From Reyranella sp. (GTDB taxonomy: Bacteria; Pseudomonadota; Alphaproteobacteria; Reyranellales; Reyranellaceae): a stretch of DNA of 64,000 bases. Positions 8,380 through 17,807 of this stretch are shown here, piece after piece. Position numbers and translations under genes: made by a program. The notes below the pieces were generated by a model. That model was not told where the DNA came from. It searched no databases and saw nothing but the letters and a program-made list of their open reading frames with translations. The DNA lies in NCBI GenBank assembly GCA_029946105.1, contig JAQSDW010000002.1:1-64000 (forward strand), given 5' to 3'. How positions within the stretch are numbered: the stretch's first letter is position 1; each line of letters opens with the position of its first letter.

Positions 8380-10596
8380 ATGAACCTGCATCAAGAGCGA
8401 GCCGCCGCCGTGCGGCATCTGATCGACGAGGCCCGCAGCATCGAAAAGAGCGGCGTCACCAGGGGCAGCCTGGAGAAGATCGGCGGCCTCCTGTCGGCGC
8501 TCGCGGCGCGCGCCGAGCTCTTTCCCCAGGACGAGTTTCCGCTCGGACCCGACGGCGGCATCTATCGCCTGAGCGAGGATCCCGACCATCGCTTCGCGCT
8601 CTATGCCTCGGCGGGCGGGCGCGGCAAGAAGGTGCCGCCGCACAATCACACGACCTGGGCGATCATCGCCGGCGTCCATGGCGCCGAGCGCAACGTGGTC
8701 TACGATCGGCTCGACAATGGCGCGCGCGAGGACCTCGTCCAGCTGCGCGAAGCACCGGCCAAGGAGAAGACGCTGAAGCGCGGCGACGTCATCGCCTACC
8801 TGCCCGAGGACTTCCACCATATCGAGACGCCGGTCGGATCGGGCAATGCGATGCACCTTCATTTCTATGGCCTCAGCCTCGAGCACCTGCCGGACCGCGT
8901 CAGCGTCGACATGGCGACCGGCGCCGCCAAGCGCTTCATGGCCAAGGCCAAGATCCTGACGCCGCTGCTCACCGTGCAGCAGCTCAAGGCGATGCTGAAG
9001 TCGGGCGAGGTGTTCGCGTTCTTCGACGTGCGCGAGGAAGGTGAGTTCTCGACCCAGGGCCATCCGCTGTTCGCCACGCCCCTGCCCCTCTCTCGCCTCG
9101 AGCCGCGCGCGCTGGCACTCCTGCCCGACCCGCAGACGCGCATCGTGCTGATGGACAGCGGTGAGGAAGGCCAATCGGCCGGCCGCGCCAACCGCGCCGC
9201 CGCACGGCTTTCCGTGCTGGGCTACAACAATGTCGCCGTCGTGAAGGACGGGCTGAAAGCCTGGCGCGACGCGGGCTACGAGGTCTTCACCGGCGTCAAC
9301 GTCCCCAGCAAGGCGTTCGGCGAGGTGGTGGAGCACGGCAACGACACGCCGCGCATCGATGCCGCCGACGTGCAGAAATTGCTCGATTCCAAGGCCGACA
9401 TGGTGATCCTGGATTCCCGGCCGCTGCCGGAATTCACCAACATGTCGATCCCCGGCGGCATCGACTGCCCCGGCGCCGAACTGGTCTATCGCGTAAAAGA
9501 CTTCGTGCCGAGCCCCGACACGCTGGTCGTCGTCAATTGCGCCGGCCGCACACGCTCGATCATCGGCGCGCAGTCGCTGATCAACGCCGGCCTGCCCAAC
9601 AAGGTGATGGCGCTGAAAAACGGCACCATGGGCTGGCACCTCGCCGGCCTGAAGGTGGCGCGCGGCGAAACCAGGAGTTTCGGCCCACAGGGACCGGAGG
9701 CCGCGAAGTTCGCCCAAGCGGCCGCGGCGAACATCGCCCGGAAGATGAGTATCAATAAGATCGACAAGGCAGGGCTCGCCAAACTCGAGGCCAAGGGTGG
9801 CCCGCTCTATCGCCTCGACGTGCGCGATCCCGCCGAATATGCCCAGGGCCACCTGAAAGGCTTCCGGCACGCGGCCGGCGGCCAGCTCGTGCAGGCGACC
9901 GACCAATATGTCGGCGCGCGCAACGCCACCATCGTGCTGCACGATAATGACGGCGTGCGCGCCACCATGACGGCGCACTGGCTGATGCAGATGGGCTGGG
10001 CCGAGACCTACCTGCTCGACCACAAGCCGGCGCAGGCCGAACTCACGACGGCCGCGGAGCTGCGCTTCCCGGCGGATTTCCACCTGCCCGCGCCCCCGTC
10101 GGTGACGGCGGGCGAACTGCACACGTCGCTGGCGGCCACCCTGGTGATCGACCTCGACACCAGCCTCCGCTATCGCGACGGCCATGTCCCGGGCGCCTGG
10201 TTCGCCGTGCGCGCGAATCTCGCCAAGACCATTCCCGAGATGCTGGCCAAGCAGAAGGGGGTCACGCGCATCGTGCTGGCCTCGCCCGACGGCGAGATCG
10301 CAGCCCTTGCCGAGTCGGAGGCGGAAGCCGCCGGCGGCGGTCTGCCAGTGGCGATCCTGACGGGCGGCACGGCGGCATGGCGCAAGGCCGGGCTGGCGCT
10401 GGAGGCCGGCCATGTGCGGATGGCCGACCCGCCGACCGACGTCTGGTACCGTCCCTATGACTTCAAGGAAGACGTCGAAGCCGCCATGCGGCAGTACCTC
10501 GACTGGGAGGTAGATCTGGTGCCACAGGTAGAGCGCGACGGCGACGCGACCTTCACGGTTCTGAAGGCTTCCGGCAGTGCTGGAGGGGGTCACTAA
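8380..10596 (+). CDS. Cupin (CDO-like)/multi-rhodanese fusion protein
   Basis: Product of 738 aa from ATG 8380 with GGAGG nine bases upstream; the track start at 8332 lacks a site. Residues 1-185 are a cysteine-dioxygenase-like cupin with HNH at 88-90 and HLHFYG near 159. Four rhodanese-like domains follow at roughly 195-305, 325-430, 455-560 and 585-700. Only the second has a candidate active-site Cys (NCAGRTRS, Cys387). The equivalent loops of the others read DSGEEGQS, HDNDGVRA and ASPDGEIA, so those are probably non-catalytic. The whole protein would couple thiol oxidation or binding to sulfur transfer in the cytosol. Architecture is clear; the substrate is inference. Confidence 0.85.
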   Translation: MNLHQERAAAVRHLIDEARSIEKSGVTRGSLEKIGGLLSALAARAELFPQDEFPLGPDGGIYRLSEDPDHRFALYASAGGRGKKVPPHNHTTWAIIAGVHGAERNVVYDRLDNGAREDLVQLREAPAKEKTLKRGDVIAYLPEDFHHIETPVGSGNAMHLHFYGLSLEHLPDRVSVDMATGAAKRFMAKAKILTPLLTVQQLKAMLKSGEVFAFFDVREEGEFSTQGHPLFATPLPLSRLEPRALALLPDPQTRIVLMDSGEEGQSAGRANRAAARLSVLGYNNVAVVKDGLKAWRDAGYEVFTGVNVPSKAFGEVVEHGNDTPRIDAADVQKLLDSKADMVILDSRPLPEFTNMSIPGGIDCPGAELVYRVKDFVPSPDTLVVVNCAGRTRSIIGAQSLINAGLPNKVMALKNGTMGWHLAGLKVARGETRSFGPQGPEAAKFAQAAAANIARKMSINKIDKAGLAKLEAKGGPLYRLDVRDPAEYAQGHLKGFRHAAGGQLVQATDQYVGARNATIVLHDNDGVRATMTAHWLMQMGWAETYLLDHKPAQAELTTAAELRFPADFHLPAPPSVTAGELHTSLAATLVIDLDTSLRYRDGHVPGAWFAVRANLAKTIPEMLAKQKGVTRIVLASPDGEIAALAESEAEAAGGGLPVAILTGGTAAWRKAGLALEAGHVRMADPPTDVWYRPYDFKEDVEAAMRQYLDWEVDLVPQVERDGDATFTVLKASGSAGGGH

Positions 10597-10623
10597 CCGA
10601 TTGGCAAACAACGGGAATCGGTT
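10595..10623 (+). terminator. Hairpin after the rhodanese fusion gene
   Basis: AACCGATT (10595-10602) and AATCGGTT (10616-10623) form an 8-bp stem with a 13-nt loop, starting at the stop codon of the fusion gene. Only short T runs follow, so termination would be weak. Confidence 0.4.
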
Positions 10624-10625
10624 CC

Positions 10626-10654
10626 TTGACAGGGCCCGACCCACCCCCTAGACA
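10626..10654 (+). promoter_or_regulatory. Sigma-70-type promoter for the atp operon
   Basis: TTGACA at 10626-10631 is followed after 17 bases by TAGACA at 10649-10654, a good housekeeping promoter match 60 bp before atpI. It sits in the only gap upstream of the operon. Confidence 0.55.
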
Positions 10655-10713
10655 TCCGCCCGCAAGCGGATGGCGAGGGTAGTCTCTATCGACGTCGTCC
10701 GAGGGCAGAAGCG

Positions 10714-11064
10714 ATGGAAACACCCGATCCTGCAGGCGACCGCCGGCGTGTCGACGACCTGGATGCAAGGCTCAAGGCAGCCCGCGGAAAGATCGAAAAA
10801 CCGCAGCAGAACAGCGACCCGAGCGGAATGTCGCAGCGGCAAACGGGCGTTGCCTATCGCGTCTTGGCGGATATGATCGCGGGCCTTTTGGTCGGAGGAT
10901 TTCTCGGCTATTGGCTCGACCGCTGGCTGGGCTGGGCGCCGTACTCTTTGGTGACCGGCTTGATTTTGGGGTTCGGCGCAGGCGCCAACAATGCGTGGCG
11001 CGCCATCCGGGTCTATTCGGATGAGGCGGCGAAAGGCGAAGACGAGAGTCGGCGCCTGCCTTGA
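10714..11064 (+). CDS. atpI: F0F1 ATP synthase assembly protein I (AtpI/AtpZ)
   Basis: Product of 116 aa: a charged N-terminus and two membrane segments (about 48-72 and 77-95) with GGFLGYWLDRWLG between. AtpI-type proteins help assemble the c-ring and possibly deliver Mg2+. It is the first gene of the F0 cluster and lies 53 bp before atpB. Identification rests as much on position as on sequence. Confidence 0.9.
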   Translation: METPDPAGDRRRVDDLDARLKAARGKIEKPQQNSDPSGMSQRQTGVAYRVLADMIAGLLVGGFLGYWLDRWLGWAPYSLVTGLILGFGAGANNAWRAIRVYSDEAAKGEDESRRLP

Positions 11065-11117
11065 GGTGGGCTGCCTCGAGTTGGTTGTGGGCGTTGGAAC
11101 GAGTGGGGAAGTCCTAA

Positions 11118-11846
11118 ATGCATAGCCCGATGGAGCAGTTCGAGATCAAGCGACTGCTGCACTTCCAGCTTGGCGGCCTCGACGTCTCCTTCACCAATTC
11201 GTCGCTCTGGATGATCATCGCCGTGATCCTGGCGACCGGCGTGTTCGTTGTCGGCATGCGCCAGAGGGCGCTGGTGCCGGGCCGCCTGCAGTCGGTCGCC
11301 GAGCTGGGCTACGAGTTCATCGCCGGCATGGTGCGCGAGAACGTCGGCAGCCAGGGCAAGAAGTACTTCCCGTTCATCCTGACCCTCTTCATCTTCATCC
11401 TGTTCTGCAACGTGCTGGGCATGGTGCCCTACTCGTTCACACCCACCAGCCACATCGTCGTCACCTTCGCGATGGCGCTGTTCGTGTTCGTGGGCGTCAC
11501 CCTGATCGGACTCGCCCGGCACGGCCTGCACTTCTTCTCGCTCTTCGTGCCGAAGGGCGTTCCCTGGGTGCTGCTGCTGCTGCTGGTGCCGATCGAAATC
11601 ATCTCCTACTTCATCCGCCCGTTCAGCCTGTCGATCCGACTGTTCGCCAACATGCTGGCCGGTCACACCATGCTGAAGGTGTTCGGCGGCTTCGTCGTGA
11701 TGATGGGCATCCTCGGCGGCTGGGCGCCGCTCGCCTTCATCGTCGTGTTCACCGGCCTCGAGCTGTTGATCGCTTTCCTGCAGGCCTATGTCTTCGCCAT
11801 CCTGACCTGCCTCTATCTGAACGACGCCATCCACCTCCATCACTAA
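11118..11846 (+). CDS. atpB: F0F1 ATP synthase subunit a
   Basis: Product of 242 aa, a multi-spanning inner membrane protein that forms the two proton half-channels against the c-ring. The essential Arg is in [17 protein letters not shown] (Arg174). Length and hydrophobic profile are normal. It is followed by atpE after 31 bp. Confidence 0.98.
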   Translation: MHSPMEQFEIKRLLHFQLGGLDVSFTNSSLWMIIAVILATGVFVVGMRQRALVPGRLQSVAELGYEFIAGMVRENVGSQGKKYFPFILTLFIFILFCNVLGMVPYSFTPTSHIVVTFAMALFVFVGVTLIGLARHGLHFFSLFVPKGVPWVLLLLLVPIEIISYFIRPFSLSIRLFANMLAGHTMLKVFGGFVVMMGILGGWAPLAFIVVFTGLELLIAFLQAYVFAILTCLYLNDAIHLHH

Positions 11847-11877
11847 CACCTGCATTATCAACGAAGGGACAATCATC

Positions 11878-12105
11878 ATGGACGCTTCAGCAGCCAAGCT
11901 CATCGGTGCCGGCCTCGCCACCATCGCTCTCGCCGGCGTCGGCGTCGGCATCGGCAACATCTTCGGCAGCTTCGTCTCGGGCGCCCTGCGCAACCCGGAA
12001 GCTGCTCCCCGCGTGTTCGGCAACGTGCTCCTGGGCTTCGCGCTCACCGAGGCCGTCGCGCTGTTCGCGCTGGTCATCGCCTTCATGATCCTGTTCGTGT
12101 TCTAA
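11878..12105 (+). CDS. atpE: F0F1 ATP synthase subunit c
   Basis: Product of 75 aa, a two-helix hairpin. It has the Gly-rich first helix [12 protein letters not shown], the polar loop RNPEA, and the proton-carrying Glu58 in the second helix ([10 protein letters not shown]). Glu at this site and the absence of the Na+-binding Gln/Ser set suggest a proton-driven ring. It is preceded by AAGGGA as ribosome-binding site. Confidence 0.98.
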   Translation: MDASAAKLIGAGLATIALAGVGVGIGNIFGSFVSGALRNPEAAPRVFGNVLLGFALTEAVALFALVIAFMILFVF

Positions 12106-12130
12106 GCCAGCCGGCTTGGAACTGACGATC

Positions 12131-12709
12131 ATGCGTACATCAGGTTACAGCGCCCTGGCGGCGGGCCTTTTCGGCTCGCTGCTCGTGAGTGGCACCGCCT
12201 TCGCCGCCGGAGGCATGCCGCAGCTCGACTTCCACAGCTTCGCGCCGCAGCTCTTCTGGCTCGTGATCGCGTTCGTGGTGCTGTACCTGGTGATGTCGAA
12301 GCTCGCCGTACCCGCGATCTCCGACACGCTGGACAAGCGGCAGGCCAAGATCCAGGGCGACCTGGACGCGGCCGAAAAGGCCAACGAGGACACGCGGGCA
12401 CTGGTCGCCGCCTACGAGAAGCGCCTGGCCGACGCGCGCGAGGAATCGCGCGGTCTGCAGCGCACTCAGGCCGAGGCCGACAGCGCGCTCGCCTCGGCGC
12501 GCTTCACCGAACTCGGCGAGAAGCTGAATGGTCGCATCGCCGAGGCCGAGAAGCGCATCGCCGGCCAGCGTGACACAGTCATGGCCGGCCTCGAACAGAT
12601 GGCGGGCGAGATTGCCCAGAGCGCCTATGCCAAGCTCGCCGGTCAGCCGGCGGACGCCGCGGCACTCGGGGCCAAGGTCGCCACCGCCGTGAAGGGGACT
12701 GGTCGATGA
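12131..12709 (+). CDS. atpF': F0F1 ATP synthase subunit b'
   Basis: Product of 192 aa from ATG 12131; the track also allows a TTG at 12116. There is one N-terminal membrane segment (QLFWLVIAFVVLYLVMSKLA) followed by a long charged helix rich in Ala, Glu, Lys and Arg, the peripheral stalk. Paired b' and b genes are usual for alphaproteobacteria and cyanobacteria. The stop overlaps the next gene's start as ATGA. A short hydrophobic leader ending in AFAAG precedes the anchor, a common feature of b' proteins. Confidence 0.93.
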   Translation: MRTSGYSALAAGLFGSLLVSGTAFAAGGMPQLDFHSFAPQLFWLVIAFVVLYLVMSKLAVPAISDTLDKRQAKIQGDLDAAEKANEDTRALVAAYEKRLADAREESRGLQRTQAEADSALASARFTELGEKLNGRIAEAEKRIAGQRDTVMAGLEQMAGEIAQSAYAKLAGQPADAAALGAKVATAVKGTGR

Positions 12710-13236
12710 TCGGCACTGCCTGGGCAGCCGGCGCCGATGCCGGACACGGCGGCATGTTTTCCGACCCGGCATTCTGGGTCGCCGTCGCTTTCGTCATCTT
12801 CTTCGCCCTCGCCGGCAAGATCCTGTGGAAGAAGATCACTGAGATGCTCGACAAGCGCTCGGCGGCCATTGCCAAGGCGCTGAGCGATGCCGAGCAGCTG
12901 CGGGCCGATGCGCTCAAGGCCAAGACCGAAGCCGACCGCACGCTCGCCCAGGCGGCGGGCGAAGCCGGCGCCATCGTCCAGCAGGCCCGCGAGGAAGCGG
13001 CGCGCATGCAGGCACGGGCCGCTTCGAACCTGGAGACGGCCGTGGCGTTGCGCGAGCAGCAGGCCCTCGACCGCATTGCCCAGTCCGAGGCCCTGGCCAC
13101 CAAGCAGGTGCGCGACACCGCCGTCGACGTAGCGCTCTCCGCCACCCGCGCGCTGCTGCGCGAGCAGGTCAGCTCGGGCCGCACGCAGGCCTTGGTCGAC
13201 GAGGCCATCGCCGAGCTGCCGAAGCGCCTGCACTGA
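12706..13236 (+). CDS. atpF: F0F1 ATP synthase subunit b
   Basis: Product of 176 aa with one membrane anchor (about 18-38, FWVAVAFVIFFALAGKILW) and an extended helical stalk domain. It forms a heterodimeric peripheral stalk with b'. Its start overlaps the b' stop by 4 bp, which would couple their translation at 1:1. It is the last gene of the F0 operon; the F1 genes are not in the window, as is usual in this class. Confidence 0.96.
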   Translation: MIGTAWAAGADAGHGGMFSDPAFWVAVAFVIFFALAGKILWKKITEMLDKRSAAIAKALSDAEQLRADALKAKTEADRTLAQAAGEAGAIVQQAREEAARMQARAASNLETAVALREQQALDRIAQSEALATKQVRDTAVDVALSATRALLREQVSSGRTQALVDEAIAELPKRLH

Positions 13237-13287
13237 TCGTTCTGAATTTCGGATCGCCCGCATAAAATCAATCGCGGGCCACCTGGT

Positions 13288-13316
13288 GCCCCCGCCGCAA
13301 GGCGGGGGCTTTTCTT
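13288..13316. terminator. Intrinsic terminator after the atp operon
   Basis: GCCCCCGCC / GGCGGGGGC with a GCAA tetraloop (13288-13309) is followed by TTTTCTT. This is a strong rho-independent terminator for the plus-strand F0 operon. It directly abuts the 3' end of the convergent LLM oxidoreductase gene. Confidence 0.9.
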
Positions 13317-14346
13317 ATGGCTTGTAGATCGTCGGGATCCTGGCCAGATCCTGCAGCAGGTCGGGCGGCAGGTCGGCCGGCTTGGACGAGTTGGCGCTGG
13401 CGCTGATCGAATCGACCAGCCCGCCGAAGCGCGCCTCGATCGCCCTGGCGATCTGGTCGTGGCGGCCGACCGCGGCGAACAGGTGCACGACGTCGTCCGG
13501 CACTTCGGCCGCGATCTCGTTCCACTGGCCGGCCTTGGTCATGACGTTGAGCTTGCGGCCGAGATCGCCCAGCCCGTGTTCCTCGAACACCGGCCAGTAG
13601 GCCGGCGTCGAGCCATAGAAGGCCACGCGATAGCGCACCCAGTCGAACAGCTTCTGGACCGCCGCGTCGTCCTTGCCGGTGACGACGAAGCCGCCGCCCG
13701 AGATCTCGAATTTTTCCCGCGCGCGACCCGACTTGGCGAAGCCTTCGGTCAGGATCGGCAACACCTTGTTCTCGAGGTACTTGCGCGTGCAGAAGACGTG
13801 CAGCTTGGCGCCGTCGCTTTCCTCGCCCGCCACCTTCAGCATGAAGGGTCCGACGGCGGCGAGGCCAATACGCGGCGTGGGGCCATCGTAGGCTTCGGGC
13901 ACGAAGTTGGGCGTCATCAGGGTGAAGCGGTAGTGCTTGCCCTCGTAGTGAAGCTTGCCGTCGCTCTTCCACGCCGCCCAGATCGCTCGCACAGCCTGGA
14001 TGTATTCGCGCATGCGTGGCGCGGGCGCGGTCCACGGCACGGAGAAGCGCTTCTCGTTGTGCGCGCGGATCTGCGAGCCGAGACCAAGCGTGAAGCGCCC
14101 GCCCGTGCTGGCCGCGAGATCCCAGCCGATATTGGCCGCCACCATCGGCGAACGCGGAAAGGAAATGGCGACGCCCGTGTGCAGCTCGATCTTCTTGGTC
14201 GCCACGCCCGCCACGGCCAGCGCCAGGAACGGGTCGTGCCGGTTCTCCTGGGTGCTGACGCCGGTGTAGCCCGTGGCCTCGATCGCCTGGGCGGCAGGGC
14301 CGACCTTGCGCAGGTCTTCCTGCGGCAGCGTGGTGAAGACCCGCAT
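13315..14346 (-). CDS. TIGR03617-type F420/flavin-dependent LLM class oxidoreductase
   Basis: Product of 343 aa with a luciferase-like TIM barrel: GVSTQENRHDPFLALAVA near the N-terminus, RFTLGLGSQ in the middle and RMREYIQAVRAIW after it. The sequence resembles the TIGR03617 subgroup, whose substrates are unknown and which may use F420 or FMN. It starts 4 bp after the gcvPB stop, so it is probably transcribed with the glycine cleavage genes, although no metabolic link is known. Confidence 0.88.
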   Translation of the reverse strand: MRVFTTLPQEDLRKVGPAAQAIEATGYTGVSTQENRHDPFLALAVAGVATKKIELHTGVAISFPRSPMVAANIGWDLAASTGGRFTLGLGSQIRAHNEKRFSVPWTAPAPRMREYIQAVRAIWAAWKSDGKLHYEGKHYRFTLMTPNFVPEAYDGPTPRIGLAAVGPFMLKVAGEESDGAKLHVFCTRKYLENKVLPILTEGFAKSGRAREKFEISGGGFVVTGKDDAAVQKLFDWVRYRVAFYGSTPAYWPVFEEHGLGDLGRKLNVMTKAGQWNEIAAEVPDDVVHLFAAVGRHDQIARAIEARFGGLVDSISASANSSKPADLPPDLLQDLARIPTIYKP

Positions 14347-14350
14347 GCCG

Positions 14351-15964
14351 CTACTCCGCCGCCTGCTTCACCGGATCGGTCTCTGGCGGATTGTTCGACG
14401 GCCTCCAGCGCAGGATCGGCTTGCGTGCCGCCAGCGTCTCGTCGAGGCGGCGGCGCGGCGCGTAGAGAGGCGCCGCCTTGAAGGCTTCGGCGGCGGTGCC
14501 CGTCTTCGCCTTGGCGGTGAGAGAACGTAGCGCGCCCAGGAAGAGGTCGAGATCCTCCTTGGCCTGGCTCTCAGTCGGCTCGATCAGCATGGCGCCATGC
14601 ACCACCAGCGGGAAGTACATGGTCATCGGGTGATAGCCCTCGTCGATCATCGCCTTGGCGAAATCGAGCGTGCTGACGCCGGTGTCCTTCAGGAAGCTGT
14701 CGTCGAACAGCGCCTCGTGCATGCACGGCCCTTCGAAGGCTTGGCTCATGACGTCCTGCAGTGCCGCCATCACGTAGTTGGCGCTCAGCACCGCATCCTC
14801 CGACGCCTGCTTCAGCCCATCGGCGCCGTGGCTCATGATATAGGCGAGCGCGCGGGTGAACATGCCCATCTGGCCGTGGAATGCTTTTAGCCGCCCGAGC
14901 GGCTTGCCCTCGACCTTGGCCTCGTCCTCCGCGACATGCCACTTGTCGCCGTCCTTCACGATCCACGGATAGGGCGCGTAAGGCGCAAGGGCTGCCGACA
15001 GCACCACTGGCCCCGCCCCCGGACCGCCGCCGCCGTGCGGCGTCGAGAAGGTCTTGTGCAGGTTGATGTGCATGCAATCGACGCCGAGATCGCCCGGCCG
15101 CACGCGGCCGACGATGGCGTTGAAGTTGGCGCCGTCGCAGTAGAAGTAGGCGCCCGCCGCATGGACGGCCGCGGAGATCTCGACGACCTCCGACTCGAAC
15201 AGGCCGCAGGTGTTGGGATTGGTCAGCATGATCGCCGCCACATCGGGGCCGAGTGCCGCCTTGAGAGCGGTGAGATCGACGCGGCCGCGCTCGTTGGCCG
15301 GGATCGGCTTCACGATGAAGCCGAGTGCTGCCGCCGTTGCGGGATTGGTGCCGTGCGCCGATTCGGGCGCCAGCACGGTCTTGCGCTGCGCGCGTTCGCC
15401 GCGCGCCTCCAGCGCTGCGGAGATCGCCATCATGCCGCACATCTCGCCATGCGCGCCGGCGGCCGGCGACATCGCCACGGCCGGCATGCCGGTCAGCGTC
15501 TTCAGCCAATGGGCGAGCCGATCGATCAGTTCGAGCGCGCCCTGCACGGTGGAGACCGGCTGCAGCGGATGGAGGTCGCCGATGCCGGGCAGGCGCGCCA
15601 CCTTCTCGTTGATGCGCGGGTTGTGCTTCATGGTGCACGAGCCCAGCGGGTAGACGCCCATGTCGATGGCGTAGTTCTTCTGGCTGAGCCGCGTGTAGTG
15701 CTGCACCACCTGCGGCTCGCTCAAACCCGGAAGGCCGATGTCACCGGCACGGCGGAGACCATTGAGACGGTCTTTCACTCCAGGGGACCTCGGCGCAGGC
15801 TCCGGCAGGTCGACGCCGCAGCGTCCCGGCTGGCCCATCTCGAAGATCAGCGGTTCCTCGATCTGCAAGGCGCGATTGCCGGTGAAGGTAGCCGGCGCGG
15901 CGGAGGCATTGCCGATTTCACCGCCCGTGGCGCGGCCTTGTGAACGGTCGATCGACTGCACCAT
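14351..15964 (-). CDS. gcvPB: Glycine dehydrogenase (decarboxylating) subunit 2, P-protein
   Basis: Product of 537 aa from ATG 15964; the 810-aa track ORF reads upstream through gcvPA in another frame. It is the PLP-carrying half of a split P-protein, with the Schiff-base Lys in HINLHKTFSTPHGGGGPG. Together with GcvPA it decarboxylates glycine and passes the aminomethyl group to lipoyl-GcvH. The start overlaps the gcvPA stop (TGATG), indicating coupling of the two subunits. Confidence 0.97.
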   Translation of the reverse strand: MVQSIDRSQGRATGGEIGNASAAPATFTGNRALQIEEPLIFEMGQPGRCGVDLPEPAPRSPGVKDRLNGLRRAGDIGLPGLSEPQVVQHYTRLSQKNYAIDMGVYPLGSCTMKHNPRINEKVARLPGIGDLHPLQPVSTVQGALELIDRLAHWLKTLTGMPAVAMSPAAGAHGEMCGMMAISAALEARGERAQRKTVLAPESAHGTNPATAAALGFIVKPIPANERGRVDLTALKAALGPDVAAIMLTNPNTCGLFESEVVEISAAVHAAGAYFYCDGANFNAIVGRVRPGDLGVDCMHINLHKTFSTPHGGGGPGAGPVVLSAALAPYAPYPWIVKDGDKWHVAEDEAKVEGKPLGRLKAFHGQMGMFTRALAYIMSHGADGLKQASEDAVLSANYVMAALQDVMSQAFEGPCMHEALFDDSFLKDTGVSTLDFAKAMIDEGYHPMTMYFPLVVHGAMLIEPTESQAKEDLDLFLGALRSLTAKAKTGTAAEAFKAAPLYAPRRRLDETLAARKPILRWRPSNNPPETDPVKQAAE

Positions 15965-17310
15965 CACAACACCTCTTTCAGCGCAGCGACCAACGGGCCC
16001 ATGCCCTCCTCCGTCGCCGTCTCGGTCGCGGCCAGCAGCAGCAGGTTCTCGACCGAGGGATCGTTCGGGATCAGGCGCGACACCGGCAGGCCGCCCAGGA
16101 TGCGCTTGGCCGCCAGCGCCTCGACGACCGGCGCGGCGGGCTTGGGCAGCCGCACCGTGAACTCGTTGAAGAAGCTGTCGTTCAACACTTTTACGCCGGG
16201 CACCGCGCCGATCCGGTCGGCCAGTTCCGATGCCTTGGCGTGGTTGATCTCGGCCAGCCGTTTGAACCCTGCCTCGCCGAGCAAGGTGAGATGCACGGTG
16301 AAGGCGAGCGCGCAGAGGCCCGCGTTGGTGCAGATGTTCGATGTCGCCTTCTCGCGCCTGATGTGCTGCTCGCGCGTCGAAAGCGTGAGCACAAAGCCGC
16401 GCTTGCCGTCGGCATCGACGGTCTCGCCCACGAGGCGGCCCGGCATCTGGCGCATGTACTTGTCGCGCGTGGCGAACAGGCCCACGTAAGGTCCGCCGAA
16501 GCCCAGGCCGTTGCCGATCGACTGGCCCTCGCAGACCACGATGTCGGCGCCCATCTCGCCCGGCGGCGTGATCAGGCCCAGCGAGACGACCTCGGTAACT
16601 ACGACGATCAGCAGCGCGCCTGCGGCATGGCAGGCCGCCGCCAGCTTGGCGAAGTCGCGGACATGGCCGAAGAAGCTCGGGTTTTGCACGACGACGCAGG
16701 AGGTCTCCTTGTCGACGGCGGCGATCAGGTCTTCCAGCCCCTCGACATCGGGCTTGCCTATCACGGCGCTGAAGCCTTCCCACTTGGCGGCCGTCTCGAT
16801 GATCCGGCGGTACTGCGGATGCAGCCCGCCCGAGACCAGCGCCTTGTGCCGGCGCGTGACGCGGTTGGCCATCAGCACTGCTTCGGAGGTGCCGGTCGAG
16901 CCGTCGTACATCGAGGCGTTGGCCACTTCCATGCCCGTCAGCATCGTGATCTGGGTCTGGAACTCGAAGAGGTATTGCAGCGTGCCCTGCGTGATCTCGG
17001 GCTGGTACGGCGTGTAGGACGTCAGGAACTCGCCGCGCTGGATCATGTAGTCGACGGTCGAGGGCACGTGATGTCGGTAGGCGCCGGCGCCGATGAAGAA
17101 CGGCACAGAGGACGGCGACAGGTTCTTCGCCGCATAGGCCTGGAAGGCACGCTCGACCTCGAGCTCGCCCTGGTGATCCGGCAGGCCCGCGATCTTGGCG
17201 CCGAGCCGCGCCGATTCCGGCACGTCCTTGAACAATTCGTCGACCGAACGGGCGCCGATCACGCTCAGCATCTCGCGGCGGTCGGCGTCGGTGAGAGGCA
17301 GATAACGCAT
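15964..17310 (-). CDS. gcvPA: Glycine dehydrogenase (decarboxylating) subunit 1, P-protein
   Basis: Product of 448 aa from ATG 17310; the track uses TTG three bases earlier. It is the N-terminal half of the split P-protein, with [20 protein letters not shown] (the P-protein signature region) and [11 protein letters not shown]. It acts with GcvPB as an alpha2beta2 enzyme. A 110-bp structured gap separates it from gcvH. Confidence 0.97.
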   Translation of the reverse strand: MRYLPLTDADRREMLSVIGARSVDELFKDVPESARLGAKIAGLPDHQGELEVERAFQAYAAKNLSPSSVPFFIGAGAYRHHVPSTVDYMIQRGEFLTSYTPYQPEITQGTLQYLFEFQTQITMLTGMEVANASMYDGSTGTSEAVLMANRVTRRHKALVSGGLHPQYRRIIETAAKWEGFSAVIGKPDVEGLEDLIAAVDKETSCVVVQNPSFFGHVRDFAKLAAACHAAGALLIVVVTEVVSLGLITPPGEMGADIVVCEGQSIGNGLGFGGPYVGLFATRDKYMRQMPGRLVGETVDADGKRGFVLTLSTREQHIRREKATSNICTNAGLCALAFTVHLTLLGEAGFKRLAEINHAKASELADRIGAVPGVKVLNDSFFNEFTVRLPKPAAPVVEALAAKRILGGLPVSRLIPNDPSVENLLLLAATETATEEGMGPLVAALKEVL

Positions 17311-17341
17311 CAAACGCTCCTGGTAGGTACTTTGTTCACGA

Positions 17342-17415
17342 TCTTCCGGACCGCGCGCTTAAGGCGCATGTGAATGCGCCGGATGAGGCGCGCGGGACGC
17401 GCGAGGTCCGGAAGA
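17342..17415. repeat. Nested inverted repeat in the gcvH-gcvPA gap
   Basis: An 11-bp outer stem (TCTTCCGGACC at 17342, GGTCCGGAAGA at 17405) encloses GC-rich arms and an inner hairpin GGCGCAT-GTGA-ATGCGCC at 17363-17380. It fills most of the space between gcvH and gcvPA. It may be an RNA processing or stability element, or a member of a REP-like family. No second copy was found by eye. Confidence 0.6.
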
Positions 17416-17420
17416 CATTT

Positions 17421-17798
17421 TCACGACAGGCTCTTCACGAAGGCTTCGTAGGCCGCCTCGTCCATCAAGCCGGTGAGTTCGCCCTTGTCGGACATCTTGA
17501 TCTTGAAGAACCAGCCCTTGCCCATCGGCTCGGTATTGACGTCGCCCGGCGAGTCGGCGAGGGCCGCGTTGCTCTCGATCACCTCGCCGGAAACCGGGGC
17601 GTAGATGTCGGACGCCGCCTTCACCGATTCGACCACCGCGACAGACTCGCCCTTGGCGACCTTGCGGCCTGATGCGGGCACGTCGACGAAGACCACGTCA
17701 CCCAGCTGCTCCTGGGCATACTGGGTGATGCCGATCGTGCCGGTGTCGCCCTCGACGCGGATCCACTCGTGCTCTTCGCTGTATCTGACGTCGGCCAT
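17421..17798 (-). CDS. gcvH: Glycine cleavage system H protein
   Basis: Product of 125 aa, the normal length. It is the lipoyl carrier of the glycine cleavage system. The lipoylated Lys is Lys60 in [20 protein letters not shown]. It lies 9 bp after gcvT and is under the same riboswitch. Confidence 0.98.
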   Translation of the reverse strand: MADVRYSEEHEWIRVEGDTGTIGITQYAQEQLGDVVFVDVPASGRKVAKGESVAVVESVKAASDIYAPVSGEVIESNAALADSPGDVNTEPMGKGWFFKIKMSDKGELTGLMDEAAYEAFVKSLS

Positions 17799-17807
17799 CT
17801 GAGACTC

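Noticed and set aside
6440-8383. Antisense ORF of 647 aa across the transglycosylase gene
   Set aside because: Composition is Arg/Gly/His-rich as in GC-skewed shadow frames, and the opposite strand encodes a clear family with signal peptide and catalytic motif.
8353-10644. Antisense ORF of 763 aa across the rhodanese fusion
   Set aside because: Shadow frame of a real gene; no recognisable domain or ribosome-binding site.
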